This document shows, in pieces, positions 11,922-24,639 of a stretch of 64,000 nucleotides of DNA. The notes beneath the pieces were generated by a model. The model saw only the letters and a program-made list of their open reading frames with translations, made no database searches and had not been told where the DNA came from. The DNA is from Tetragonia tetragonoides. Lineage: Eukaryota > Streptophyta > Magnoliopsida > Caryophyllales > Aizoaceae. Where the stretch lies: assembly GCA_038025085.1 (NCBI GenBank), contig CM076153.1, positions 5,177,501 through 5,241,500 on the forward strand. Reading direction: 5' to 3'. Position 1 is the stretch's first letter. Every line of letters starts with the position of its first letter. The position numbers and the translations under genes were made by a program.

Positions 11922-14900
11922 ATGTCGGGAGCTCCACTGAGTAATTTCATCAAACACCTTACCTGCACCATCCGTAGTACCCACCTTCCTAGGGGTTCAA
12001 AACGCCTGTTTCATCGTCTATCTCCTTCTCTCTCCTCTTCTAACTCTTCCTCTCACCTCACACCTCCATTCAGCAAGTTCAAGCAGCAATGGCGACCCTC
12101 TTCAGTGGCTGCTTCTCTCTCATCAACCCCTGCTTCCAAGGACACCGGTGTGCCCCCTTACCATTCTGTCCTCATTCGCTGTCGAAAAGATGTCGCTGTA
12201 AGTTCAACCGCTTTTGATAATGTATATGAATTTGGTTAACAGGAAACACTAACAAATGTGCAAGTGGGTTGATTTTGAGAGTTGGACAAAATGTTAAAAT
12301 TCACTTGGGTTTTGTAATATGAACAAATGTGAGGGTATTATTGAGAATTAGAGAAAAGTGTTTAAAGTTCACCTGGGTATCTTAATTGTGCAAGCGGGTA
12401 TTCTTGAGAATTGGAGAAGATGTTCAAATTCAAATGGGTTTGCTTATAAGGAAATGAATTAGGGTAGTGAGGATTAAGTGACACTTTACTCTTATGTTGT
12501 TATTTGTTGCTGATGTGGAAAAGTTGAGTTTCCTTTTTTGGGGATATAGGGAATACAACAACTCAAACAACAACAACATTACCCCAGTGCCTCCAAAGAG
12601 GCTCCCGCCTAGGCAGGTAAGGGGAGGTCGGTTGTACGCAGCTTTACCCCTGTGAGAGTCTCACAGAGAGGCTGTTTCCATTTGACCCGAGATCCGAAGG
12701 GCAACGACCATTGGCAACTTCACAATAAATAAGAAGTGCTGACAGTTTTATTACCCATTTTGCTTTAGTTCATTATATTCCAAAGCCAAAAGTAGTGAAG
12801 CTTTTGGCTCCAATGGAAATGGTGGACCATGGGAATACAACAACTCAGTGAATTGAATTCAGGATAAAATGTGGTAAGTAATAAGTATGAAAGAAAAAAT
12901 AGTGAACTTTATTGGCAAGGAAGATGACAATGGTATGGGTAGACACAAGAGCATAGTGCTTGAAGAGAAGGTGTAGCTGGGGTGTAAATAGAAGCTCAAT
13001 GGTCACTAAAAGTGGGGATAATGTGGATAATTCATAATGAAGGGTGATTCTTCTGGTGCTTACAGTCTGCTAAGGACACTGTTTGAACTTTGAAGGATTT
13101 GTTATTATTGGCTTGTGGAAACTACCTTGCTTTTTGGATGGTATTGAAGTTATATGCTAGGTAGGCATGATATGACGATGTTGAGTCTTGATTATGCAGG
13201 GATCAATTAGCTGTGGGAGGTTTAATTTGATCTAACATTTGAAGCTACCTTCTAGCTTATTGACTTACCTCTGATATTGATATCTAGGATGCTCTCTCGG
13301 AATCTCTTTTAAGTTTTGGTGCAAGTTCTGTCAGTATGGATGAACACGAGGATTATGAGAATTCTGATGAGGTATATTGACTGCAATACCTTGACTTGTA
13401 ATTTGATTCCTGGTCTCTAAATTGTTTCGTTATGTACTTATCTTTTTATCCATTTTTGTTCCACCATTAATCACAATGTTCTAACACATAATGCAGACTT
13501 TACATCATTGATTTACACTGTTCTTACTTTTTGTACACATCATTTGCCTGCTTAGAGCACAGATGCAGATGTTTCCCTCAGACATGAATACTTATAATTT
13601 CACATATACTCAAATATTATGGGAGTGTGAACTTAGAAGGGAAAACTTATGGTTTCCTATGTATTCTGACCTTAAAACCTAAAAATGATATGAGGTTTTT
13701 CAATTTGACATACATTGCAATTGCCAATCTTCCCTTGATGCGAAGAACCTTCGATGAGTTGTCTAGATTTATTTCGTAGGAGCAAAGAATTATGTTTCCT
13801 TTGTATTCTGACCTTTGGCATAGAAATGAGATAAGGTTTCGAAATTAACATATATTGCTAAAAAAAACCTCCCACGTGTTGTCTATTTGTGTCACAATGG
13901 ATAACAGGGAATGCAAAATGATCTTAGTATTACCTATTAAGCATGTATGTGCAAGTGTGCCAATGAATAAATGTCTGGTGTCTCAAGTATTCCACTGTCT
14001 CACATTATGGCAATTCACGAAGCTACTTTGGGGCCTAAGGTGATCATGTAGCATATAGTATATTTTGATAATTGTAAAAGATTACAATTATGAAGAGGCC
14101 TAGATAGTGAACTTGTGGGAGCTAGGGCTTTACTGTTTTATCATTTCTTTGAGGTCATGAGTTGAAATCCTTGTCTGGTGTGTCATTTCATTTGTAGCCA
14201 TCTTTGCCTTTTTGTTTTAGCCTTTTGGTAATCATTACAAATTTATAGTTTCATTTTTTTCTTTTTTGGTCTTTGCCAAGGATATCCACCGTCGACCACA
14301 GTGACTAATCCCCTCGCCCCAACTGTCAGCGCACTACGCGGTAGGGGGCTGGCCAAGAATTTATAGTTTCATCATAACTTCTCATCCCATTTCTTATCAA
14401 CTTCTCTTTTTTGTTCTTCCTTCCCCCTCTATCTCTTCCCCCATTCTTAATGGATTTACTATGAAAAACCCTGAGGGGGTAGCTCAGCTGGTAAGACCTC
14501 TGAGAAATATTCTAGAGGTCCCAAGTTCGAGTCCCCTCAGGGCCACTGGAGGTTTTGCCGGACGTTAACTTCAGGCCCATGGCATTAGTCAAGAAAATCT
14601 TGGACACTCATGTTATCTAAAAAATAATGATTTACTTTGAAACTTATTTTAAAATCTCTGTGTGACTATAAAAGTTTATGAATTCTCCAAAAAAACATTA
14701 TAATGATAATGAATTGAGCTATTAGAAAATTTTCAGTTTGTGCAAGTTTTAGGTAAAATTATGAAAATTGCCGTAGTAGTTCTTAAGTTCTCTAGCTTTT
14801 TGATAAGATTATTATTTTTTACTGCTGTAAAAGACATAGCCATGCATGCATATGATGTTGGCCTCCTTTAACCTTCGAACCTGGCTTTGTCCCTGACTCC

Positions 14901-17900
14901 CTGTATATGTTCGCATGCAGGTCAGCATTTGTTCAATATTCACTGAATGTGGGGATGTAGGTTCATGCATATCACGTGCTGCAGATTCTATTGGCATGGA
15001 AGTGCCTACTTTTGAACTCTTAAAGTATGATCCCTATGAGTGGATTAAAAGAACCCAGGTGCAATTACTGTTACTGACTTACTGTCGTATTCGTACTACA
15101 TTTTGATTCTTAACATTCGAGATCTGTTGCTTCTATCCCACACATGCCTTAGGTTTTCTCTTATTTGTTATACAATTATGCGTTCTAGAACCTCAAATTA
15201 AAATGAAAACGTTTTGATTGCAATTACTAATGATATCTTTATGATGTTATTGTGTTTAATTGGTTCAAGTATTTGGTAATTACCAAATTATTTATCATAA
15301 CAAAAGATAAATTATAATATGGTTTAGATGAGAAACTGTAAAAGAACTATCCTTATACAAGAGGTAGGGTAGTACTCTTTTTAACTTTTTGGACAAGTAT
15401 AATATTTATTTTCTTGGAGGAGATGTTTTCAATGCTTTCATCTTATAGCGCTCAAATGAAAAGGAATTTACATGTTTGCTTTATTTTCCTTTTGTGTACA
15501 CCACTACACCCTTATTACCAATTCTCTATAGCCTTTAGTCTGATCGTGTAGTACTTAGTTCATTTAACGTGAATGAAGTTGGGTGATGCACAAATAGGAC
15601 ATTGTAATACATATACCATTCGTAACTCTCTGAGTGGGTGAGGGTGACCAATAAAATTGTCGTCAAAGCCTAATAGGGACCAAATAATCGACCCCGGAGG
15701 CCTCCCATGTCTCCTATAAGTGTCCCGTGGGATATACCTTCATTTTCGAATTTCCAGGGGTCTTATTGAGATTTTTACTGGGGGGCCCATTAGGACCAGC
15801 GGTAGGCCATCCAGGTCCCAAACTTCGTTTTCACCCATGAATTCGATGTTCGGCCCTTTAGAGTGGGTGACCAGTAACAGGGTCATACAAGCCTAATAGA
15901 ACCCGACCCTAGGGGCCTCCCATGTCCCCTAGGGGTGTCCCTACGATATTGAAAAAAAATATATAAGAACTTTCATTCTAGAGCCCTATAGTCGCCTAAA
16001 AATGTGGATTATAGCCTTTATTTTATTGCATTTGGGGCCCGTTAAGATTTTTGCTTAAACTTCTCTGAGGGGTCCATTGTCATGCTAGAGGAACCATGGT
16101 TCCCTAATAGTTCATGCGGTTCTCCCAGATTCGTAGTCACCCATGATTTCGGCGTTCAGACCTTTAGAGTGAGTGACCAATAAAACGATCGTCCAAGCCT
16201 AATTGGGATCCGATAACCGACTCCGGGGGCCTCCTATGTCTCTTAGGGGTGCCCCATGCGATATGGTGAGAAATTAACAACATTTGTTCCATGACCCTCC
16301 GAAATCCCAGAAAATTAGATTAGTCTTCATTTTCGGCTTTCCAGGACCCGGTTTAGATTATTGCCCAACCCTCTTCGGGAGGTTTTTTGTAACCCAAGAG
16401 GACACCTGGTAGGCCATCCATGTTTCCGAACTTCGTATTCACCCATAATTTTGGTGTGTGACCCTTTAGAGTAGTTGACCAGTATATCGGTCGTCCAAGC
16501 CTAATAGAGACCCGATAGCCGACCCCAAGGGCTTCCCATGTCCTCTAAGGGTGTCCTCTGCGATATGGAGCAAAAATAACAACTCTTATTCTAGGGCCCT
16601 TTGGAAGCCAAAAAACCGTGGATTAACCTTCGTTTTTTGCTTCATGGGGCTCGGTTGAGATTTTTGCCCAAGCTTCTGCAAGGGGTCCATTGTCACCCAA
16701 GAGAAGCCCCGGTAGGCTGTATGGGTCTCTGAACTTCGTATTCACCCATGCTTTCGGTGTTCGGCCCTTTAGAGTGTGTGACCAGTAAAACGGTTTTCCA
16801 AACCTAGTAGAGACCGGATAATGACCCCGGGGGCCTCCCATGTCTACTATTGGTGTCAAGGACGATATGATGCGCAATTTTTTTTTTGTTCCGGCACCCT
16901 CCGAAAGCCTAAAAGACATGGATTGTAACCTTCATTTTTCGGCTTTTCGACTTGTCCAAACTTCTCCAGGGAGTCCACTGTGACTCTGTGACCCATGAGG
17001 ACCACTAGGCCCCCGGTAGGCCAATGGTATCTCTAAAATTCTTATTCACCTATGATTTCGATGTTCGACCCTTTAAAGTGGGTGACAAGTAAAACGGTCA
17101 TCCAAGCCTAACAGGAACCCGATAATCACTAGGGTCCCACATGTCTACAAGGGCTGTCCTATGCGAAAAGGTGCGAAAATATCAATTTTCGTTCTGGGCA
17201 CTCTGGACGCCAAAAAAAGTTGATTACAGCCTTCATTTTCGGCTTATTGGGGTCCGGTTGAGATTTTTGCCCAAACTTCTCTGTGTGTCTATTCACTATT
17301 GTCACCACCGAGGACCCTTGTCGCCATCGTTATCTGAACTATGTATTCAACCATGAATGAATTTCGTTTTTCGGCCCCTTTAGAGTGGGTGTCCAATGAA
17401 ACGGTCGTCCAAGCCTAATAGAGACCCGATAACCGACCCCTGGGGTCTCCCATGTTCCCTAGGGGTGTCTCATGCGATGTAGTGCTAAATAACAACTTTC
17501 GTTTCGGGGCCCTCTAGAAGCCAAAATAACGTTGACAATGACCTTCATTTTCGGCTTCCTGGGGTCCGTTTGAGATTTTTGCCGAAACTTTTCTTGGGTG
17601 TCCATTGTCACCCAAGAGGATTCCCGGTACGCCATCGGGGTCTCTGACCTTTGTATTCACCCATGGTTTCGATGTTCAATTGTTCAAACCCTTTAGAGTG
17701 GGTGACTAGTAAAACGAGCATCTAAGCCTAATAGAGACCCGATAACCAACCACAGGGGGCATGTCATGTCCATTGTCACCCAAGAGGACCCCCGGTACGC
17801 CATCGGGGTCTCTGACCTTTGTATTCACCCATGGTTTCGATGTTCAATTGTTCAAACCCTTTAGACTGGGTGACTAGTAAAACGAGCATCTAAGCCTAAT

Positions 17901-20617
17901 AGAGACCCGATAACCAACCACAGGGGGCATGTCATGTCCATTAAAAGTGTCACATGCGATACTGTCCGAAAATAATAACGTTCGTTCTTGGCCCTTTTGT
18001 AGCCCAAGAAACGTGGACTGTAAGCCATTGGCTTACGAGGGCCCGGTTGATATCTTTGCCCAGACTTCGTTCACCCAAGAGTACCCCCAGTGCCCTCATT
18101 AGGCCATACGGGTCTCCAAAGTTCGTATTTCACCCATTATTTTGGTGCTCGGCCATTGAGTGGGTGACCAATAAAACAGCCATCCAAGTCTAATAGGGAC
18201 CGGATAACGACCTTGGGGCTTCCCATGTCCCAAACAGGTGTCGTGAGCGATATGGTGCGAAAATAAGAACTTGCATCCAGGGCACTCCTGAAAGCCCTAA
18301 ACCTGGAATATTGGCGCACAATATGTGTATTACAATGTAGTAATCATTCCAAAGGTGCCTTCTACGTCTGATCTTCAATTCATGTAATATCTACCCCCAC
18401 TTAGATGGCTTTATTTCTGGTTCAAGCTCTTCTAGTGTGCCCACACAAAGCCAACATCTTCATCACGTTGCACTTCAGGTTTCACTAAGAAATTTACATT
18501 TGGTTTCTTTTGGATAATGCTCTGACAACATTTGTCTAGTTTAGTGAGAGTTTGCTTGGTGTATGTATTCTTCGTATAATCTGTAAGCTAAAAGCTTTGC
18601 TAGTGTATGGAGTCCTATTGCATATAATATGACACTAAAGAGGTCACTACTCATTCCTAGGTTAGGGATGCGACAACGGAAGATTTCTGAATTTTGTGCA
18701 CAGTCATCTGGTCTTCCAATGATTGTGCTCCATAAATGGTTGCTTTTGTCTAGTATGCTGTCCTGTATGTCTAGAATGCGGATTGCAATTAGCTGTGTTG
18801 AAATAGTTGATCTTGGACAATCTACGGACTTCCATTTATAGTTATTTATGTTAATTGACGGTATCATTTTCTCCTTTTCCTTTCTAAATAACAAAGATTT
18901 TTGGGTCCTAATAAATTTCTTCGTTACCTTTTGTCACTTGTCAGGAATCATTTGAGCCAGTGGAAGTGACCAAGGGCCTGTGGATTGTGCCCGAGTGGAA
19001 AACTCCTCCTGTATGAGTATTGCTGTCTTATTTTAATACCCGTATTTGGCCTCTTTCGAGAATTAAGTATGGTTAATAATGTTACAACTTCTGCGGGAAG
19101 CCACTATTAAAGATTTAATAACTACAGCTTGATTTCCTGCTTCCATGTGAAAAAACATTTCTATGGCCGTTTCTTGAAATCTAAGGTTTTGTTGTCACCA
19201 GAACATTGATTATATCTAAGGCTTTGATGGTCATCTGCTGGAACTTAAATCTTGGTCCTTGCTGCAGGATGCACGTGCGACAAATATAATTATAAATCCT
19301 GGTTTGGCTTTTGGAACTGGAGAGCATGCTACAACCAAACTCTGTCTTTTGTTGCTAAATCAAACCATCAAAGGAGGTGAACTATTTCTGGACTATGGCA
19401 CAGGATCAGGGATTCTTTCAATTACAGCATTGAAGGTAAAAGTTCAGCAACTGTAAATCTGTAATGGAGACCAGTTGGCTTCCTTGACCATTCTGTATAA
19501 TTCTACTCCCTCCCAGTCTGTAATAAATGTCTTGCTTGTTTCAGGCTATCCTGAAACGATTTGCCTTCGATTCTTTGAAACCCCCCCCCCCCCAAAAAAA
19601 AAAAAAGTAGTATGCGACACTGACAAGTGACAACTATGACAACTATCTTCCAGGAGGGAATGTTTTGTGTTGCTGGCAGTTAAATCTAATAGCTTTCACA
19701 GGAGAAGAATTGACATGTTTGCTATTTTCTTCTTCTCGTTCTTACACCCTTTTAACTAATTTCAACAGCCGCAATTTATACTTTGTGGTGAATGCAGTTG
19801 GGTGCTTCTGCGTCAGTTGGAGTTGATATTGACCCTCGAGCAATAGAAGCAGCACGTCAAAATGCTGATCTGAACCATATAGGACCTAATAAATTAAAAT
19901 TGCATCTAGTTCCTGAAAAGGATAGTGCTGTTTATGTGGATGAAGAGGTGCATGAGTTGGATGGAGCTAAAGATCAATATGACTTAATCATTGCAAATAT
20001 CCTGGTAAACCCACTGCTGGATTTAGCCGATAAGATCGTTTCACATGCCAAACCAGGAGCTACTATTGGTCTCTCCGGTATATTACATGAGCAGGTAATT
20101 AGCCTGGTTTCAGAATATTCAATTCTAGAAATTTATAATGATGCATACAAATGCTCTTTTCTGCTTGTTCTTGTGTTGCTGTTAGAAAAGCCTTTAGTGT
20201 GTTTAAGTGTATTGAGCTAAAAGTACAAAAGCCATAAAAGGTAATTATTTCGAGGGAAGATCCTATAAAGTACTTGTTGCAAAATAGTTGTCTCTAAAAG
20301 GTAGTTGTCAAGCATTTTTCCTAAATAAAAATAAAATAATTATAATACTTTGGAAATCTAGATTGAGTACACACTAAAAGTTGAGATGTTTTCCTTGTGT
20401 ATAACTCTTAATTAAGTTTGATGCAGGTTTCGCATCAAAGTTAATATGTATCGTATTTTGATACTCGCCTTATATATAGTTCTAAGTCGGCGGTCTGGTG
20501 CAGGTTCCTTCTGTCATAGAACGATATTCACAGTTCTTGGAAGACATTTCCATTGCAAAGATGGAAGATTGGGCTTGCATAAAGGGCAGAAAGAAGGCGT
20601 ATTTGACTGCCAGCTAA
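11922..20617 (+). CDS. Ribosomal protein L11 methyltransferase (PrmA-type), organellar
   Basis: Seven exons, 11922-12197, 13288-13371, 14921-15058, 18945-19010, 19268-19435, 19798-20094 and 20504-20617, are all phase 0 and total 1,143 nt (380 residues). PrmA methylates ribosomal protein uL11 using S-adenosylmethionine. Residues 198-211 (NPGLAFGTGEHATT) are the PrmA signature. D230 and the GTGSG at 232-236 form the SAM-binding loop, V253-D254-I255-D256 is the acidic strand end, and IIANIL at 308-313 is the post-I motif. Bacterial PrmA has about 290 residues; the extra ~75 N-terminal residues are Ser-rich, basic and poor in acidic residues, like a chloroplast or mitochondrial transit peptide. 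No frame break is seen. Introns 1-3 contain three SINE-like insertions and a large tandem array, yet splice sites and frame are intact. Confidence 0.9.
12566..12830 (-). mobile_element. Au-like SINE insertion in PrmA intron 1
   Basis: Flanked by a perfect 17-bp duplication GGGAATACAACAACTCA (12549-12565 and 12831-12847). The 265-bp body has features of Au-type plant SINEs: an AACAACAACAAC end (a TTG-type 3' tail on the minus strand), AGGTCGGTTGTACGCAGC and AGAGGCTGTTTCC blocks. The side near 12700-12830 does not show clear Pol III boxes, so the 5' part is truncated, diverged or chimeric. Confidence 0.7.
14255..14357 (-). mobile_element. 5'-truncated SINE (family A) in PrmA intron 2
   Basis: A 103-bp insertion bounded by a perfect 15-bp duplication AATTTATAGTTTCAT (14240-14254 and 14358-14372). 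It opens with T-rich sequence (poly(A) on the minus strand) and contains ATCCACCGTCGACCACAGTG and GGGCTGGCCAAG blocks shared with the SINE at 42778-43108. It lacks the tRNA-like head, which fits 5' truncation. Confidence 0.8.
14467..14629 (+). mobile_element. tRNA-derived SINE (family C) in PrmA intron 2
   Basis: The head resembles a tRNA: A box TAGCTCAGCTGG, about 30 nt, then B box AAGTTCGAGTCCC. A ~85-bp tRNA-unrelated body follows. Flanks ATTTACTATGAAA (14454-14466) and ATTTACTTTGAAA (14630-14642) form a 13-bp target duplication with one mismatch. A diverged relative is at 45116-45262. Confidence 0.75.
15600..18300 (-). repeat. ~305-bp tandem repeat array 4, inverted, in PrmA intron 3
   Basis: The reverse complement of this region is homologous along whole units to arrays 1-3 (for example TTCACCCATG, GGCCTCCCATGTC and GAAACTTCTC are the inverted forms of their blocks). 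The anchor recurs near 15830, 16136, 16438, 16740, 17045, 17345, 17655, 17826 and 18130, mostly ~300-310 bp apart. Units are more diverged than in array 1, and no tail module is found at the expected (left) end. It occupies most of the 3,886-bp intron 15059-18944. Confidence 0.85.
17601..17942. repeat. 168-bp near-identical duplication inside array 4
   Basis: The segment from 17601 recurs from 17769, and its first few bases recur again at 17937. Copies differ at only a few positions, far fewer than neighbouring repeat units. This is a recent sub-unit duplication that breaks the ~305-bp period. Confidence 0.85.
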
Positions 20618-21923
20618 ACAATGGGTCTAATTATGAGACACAAATGGTGCTCGTCAAAGTTCTGCAAACAAGGAAGAAAGCACTAGTACAGCGGTGGCTA
20701 CAACTAATGCTGCAGTAAGAACTATTGACTGCTGATATGGCGAAGATTGTGTGCCTGAAATCCACAGCTGCAGGATATCAATAATTTGGTTTCCGATTGA
20801 ATCTTGTCAAGCTGTGTTCTTCACATCTTGCTTCCTGATGTACATACATAGCAGTTCCTGACTTCCTGATGTACACACATATTGCACCCTCTTGATCGGT
20901 GTTTGTCATCGGCATGGAAGGCTCTGCTAGACTTTGTATCCAAGGAAGCACATTTCATTCAAAGAGCTAGCAATCATACACTCCAAACTGCAAATGGGAC
21001 AATCAGTGTATAACTGAAATTTTTGGTTACCGCAAACCCAAGCCTGTTGCCTGTTATATGTCTTTTACAAACACATATTACTGTATAAACTTTCCTGTTG
21101 TTACAAATGGAAAAGAGTTGTGCAAGTATGGAAATAGTTGCTAGTCAATGCCACTAGGCATGGACAAAGTCTGTTGCTTATGGTATTTCAAGGACCAGGA
21201 GTCCTCTCTAAAAGGTGAGGTTGGAAAATGATGGAAAATGGGAGTGGGTCTTACTCTCACATTGCAGTATTGCACACAGCAGTACAATAATCAGATCACC
21301 GTAATTTATTGTTGTCCCAAAGACATGCAAATGTTGCCCAAAAAAAAATTTGCAAGAATTATTATTCAAAATATCCCGCCACAATAGAAATAAGATACTA
21401 AAATAGTTCTATGGGGAAATCTTAAAACGTTATTTTTTGGAAGTTGTATGACAAATCCATCTAAATCACCTGTCTTCTTTTTTTCTCCCCCCTTTGGTGA
21501 CAATCCAGAATAACTACTGATGTTCTTCTAGTCTTCTCTTACCTAAATAGAAAAGGTAAAGGTAATACTGTATGTGTCTGCAGGAGGAGTTCTCCTACTG
21601 TCCTGCAGAAATAAGTAGCCTTTGTTTCTTTTAGTATGTGGCACTTCGGTGATTCTATCCTTCACATGCACACTTCTAAATGGTGATGAAAATAGCAACC
21701 TTAATATGTATTTGAATCAAACTGAACTTTGTTTCTCCAGATACTGTTTACATATCATACACTATGATGACATAAACTAAAATGAGTTGGTAGTTGCAAC
21801 TGTTGATGTTCCACATCAATGGCCATGACCTTTAGCCGATGAAGAGGAACCAGGTGATAAGCTGCCTAGACCTTTGGGTTATTTGCATATCTGACTACTA
21901 GACATACAAATACAAAGACAAGA
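20618..21923. other. Convergent intergenic region downstream of PrmA
   Basis: About 1.3 kb between the PrmA stop and the stop of the following minus-strand gene. It contains a short near-duplicate (CTTCCTGATGTACA at ~20830 and ~20860). No other feature is recognised. Confidence 0.5.
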
Positions 21924-23292
21924 CTAGTCATCAGCTGGAGGATTCTCATCACCAGAGGAGTCCTTTTTGTTCTTCTCCTTTCGTTCCTGCCACTTCGCCC
22001 ATACCCACCTCAAGACGATGAATCCTCCAAGAGCATATACCTGTCATATCCAAAATATCAATCCTCAACTTCACATTACCACTTAAAATGTTGGTGGTAA
22101 ATTGTTTTACGGGTTACAACTGTCGCAAGTAAAGAAGATTCAAGAAAAGCAAGGTACTAATAGGCATGGCATTTAATTTTCATCATCTAAGACAACTAAG
22201 TACAACACTAGGAGGACAAATACTACTGTGCAGAATCCAACTAATGACAGTAGCTTAACAGATATTACAGACAAACTATTTCACATTACTAATTTTGTAC
22301 ATAAGCCATGAAGTAAACCTTCAATTACCACAGAAAAACTCTTACAGTCAAACATCTTTCCCTCCAAAGGGAGTCTGGCGAAGACTGATTTTGAAACCAA
22401 CGTGACCTTTGATTGGTTGAGCTAGACGACATTTTCGAACTTATCCAATTTGAGGACAATCTTTGAAGAATACACATTACCTAAATTTAAGCCTTTTATG
22501 ATATATGGACGAGTTTGAACTTCAATTATCAGTATACATATCTTTAGGAACCTTCTTTCAGCCTAAAATTGGTATTAACCATTAAGGAAATGCATACAGA
22601 AAATAAGTTGACCACAAAACCAATTGAGTACTATGAGACTTTTATGAGACTAAATTTCTAAGGTAGTACTAGTTCCAACCTCCAAACCACTAAATCACCA
22701 TGTTCCAGGACCATTCTCTCCAAGGTTTTCAACATTCCAATCAATTGAACAATCCAACAATACAACAGTAAATAAATAATCATGACTATCAATTACTATA
22801 TCACTACCAATCATTTCCACATATATAACCCAAATTACACAAACATTAAGAACAACATTCACCTAATCCCCCTCAAAACCATTTCTGTCTACTCATTGAA
22901 TTTCAAAGATGGAGTCTTTTAGACAATACCAGCATACCCAAATCACTTATATGCAACTAAAATCTGATAGCAATAGCACAACCAAAAAAAAAGAAGCTTA
23001 AGATAATTACCTGCCAAAGAACCATAGGGTTAGTATCCTTTTCAGCCTCTTCACTTTCAATCTTTATTGGAGCAACTTCAGGCTGAGTTTTTTGAAAACT
23101 GACAACATCAGGCTTAGGAATGATTCTAGAAACTTCTTCCCCATCAACCCTTTTCACAGATTCCTCCTTATTCACAATTTCAACCTTCTTTTCTTGTGTA
23201 TTCTTCCCTTGTTGGTGTTTTCCCAAAAACTGGGTAATAAAATCAAGAAAAGGATTACTTTGTGGTTTTTGAGATGGAGCTTCTGATTCCAT
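21924..23292 (-). CDS. Small single-span membrane protein of unknown function
   Basis: Two exons, 23292-23011 and 22040-21924, join in phase 0 with GT-AG ends and give 132 residues. The start is the ATG at 23292 (MESEAPSQ). The N-terminal ~85 residues are polar, charged and probably disordered (VEIVNKEESVKRVDGEE). One hydrophobic stretch (~91-107, VLWQVYALGGFIVLRWVW) is followed by a basic tail (KWQERKEKNKKD) and an acidic end (DENPPADD). This predicts a tail-anchored or single-pass protein with a basic face after the membrane. I do not recognise the family. Two exons with clean splice sites and a hydrophobic segment spanning the junction support a real gene. The intron is 970 bp. Confidence 0.75.
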
Positions 23293-24639
23293 GGTTGGGT
23301 TCAATTTGCGACGGTGGTTGTCCGAGCGGTGGGCACTGTAAAAAAGGGCTTTCGTGAGGTTTCTTCTGGGATTTTATTGTGATATGTGTATGAAATATTG
23401 TCACAAAGTTAATATGATATATTTGTCTGATTTTTATTGATGTTGGGCCTAGATGTGTCTAGTTGTTATGCAATGTGATCCAGCGAGGTCTACTCAATTT
23501 CTGGGGTTTTATCCATTCAAGGATATTGTTCTTTCTTGTGGAGAGCATCAAAGGTCAAAAATTGAGTGTGATCATTTTGTTTAGTAGAAGCTGACAAAGT
23601 TTCAAGATCTCAGTGGCTTCTGATCCACTAATTATCCAAGATTTATCCTTCAAATGCAATCTCTAAAATTTATATAGGAAAAAGTACTCTAAATAATTTC
23701 AAGTTTAAGAGAAAAAGTATTCTAAATAACTTCAAGTTTAAGAGAATACTTTGATGTTTGGCTCTGTCCTTCATGATGTATCGGGACTATATAAGTAAAT
23801 GGTGTAAATGCGCCGATATATATTAGTTGGCATGTTCCTTGTAATCTAATATCTTTGATACATTTGTACAACGGAGGGAAGAATAAAAAATGTAAATTTT
23901 CATAGAAAGAGTAGGATTGTCTTAATATGGCAAGTTTATTATTATTATTATACATATCTAAATTAGGGTATTAAAATGAATTTGTGGATTGCTATGCTTA
24001 TATGTAAAGAGTTGTGTTATTTATAGTGTCAATTGTCATTAATTAGTGTGCATGTTTGTGTGATGTACGGGATGTTTTGGCTATTTTTGGGTTTTTGTTT
24101 TGTAATTTAATGTTTTCTGATGGATTGCCTTACTTCTAACTTTGTTGTAATAATTTTTTTTTTCTTTTTTGGTGTTAATTTGTGATTAACAGCTAAATAA
24201 AACAAAACAACGCCAAGGCGGGATTCGGAGAGCTTCATACGCAGCATGACTCTTAATATGTTTAAGGAAAATATTAAAATGTTTGGGGGAGGGACGCCCT
24301 CAAGTCATGGTAAAACTCATTCACTGGTTGTGCATTCGCCTTTGACAAAAAAAAAAATAGTCATTCATTGAATTGTGGTGCCTCTATAAAAGTTAGAGTT
24401 ATCTACCCCTAAATGACATAGTTTGTTGCATTATAGTTCTACTTATTTTGATTAGTCATACTGTAAACTTTGATCTATATTTGACTGAGTGTTGAAACGA
24501 TTATTAACCATTGATTAACAAACTTGAGAATACATTGTTATATAGTTCTTCTGCCAAAGTTATAATCATAGTAGACAATGAATCGAAATGAACTATGTAC
24601 ATCAAAAATTTATTGAAATAAAATCTAGGTAGACCATGT
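23293..24639. other. Intergenic region upstream of small membrane protein gene
   Basis: AT-rich sequence. At 23677-23742 a ~30-bp block (CTCTAAATAATTTCAAGTTT core) is tandemly duplicated. A G-rich patch near 24210-24340 ends in an A-run and could be a retroposon remnant, but no boxes or target duplication were found. Confidence 0.45.
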
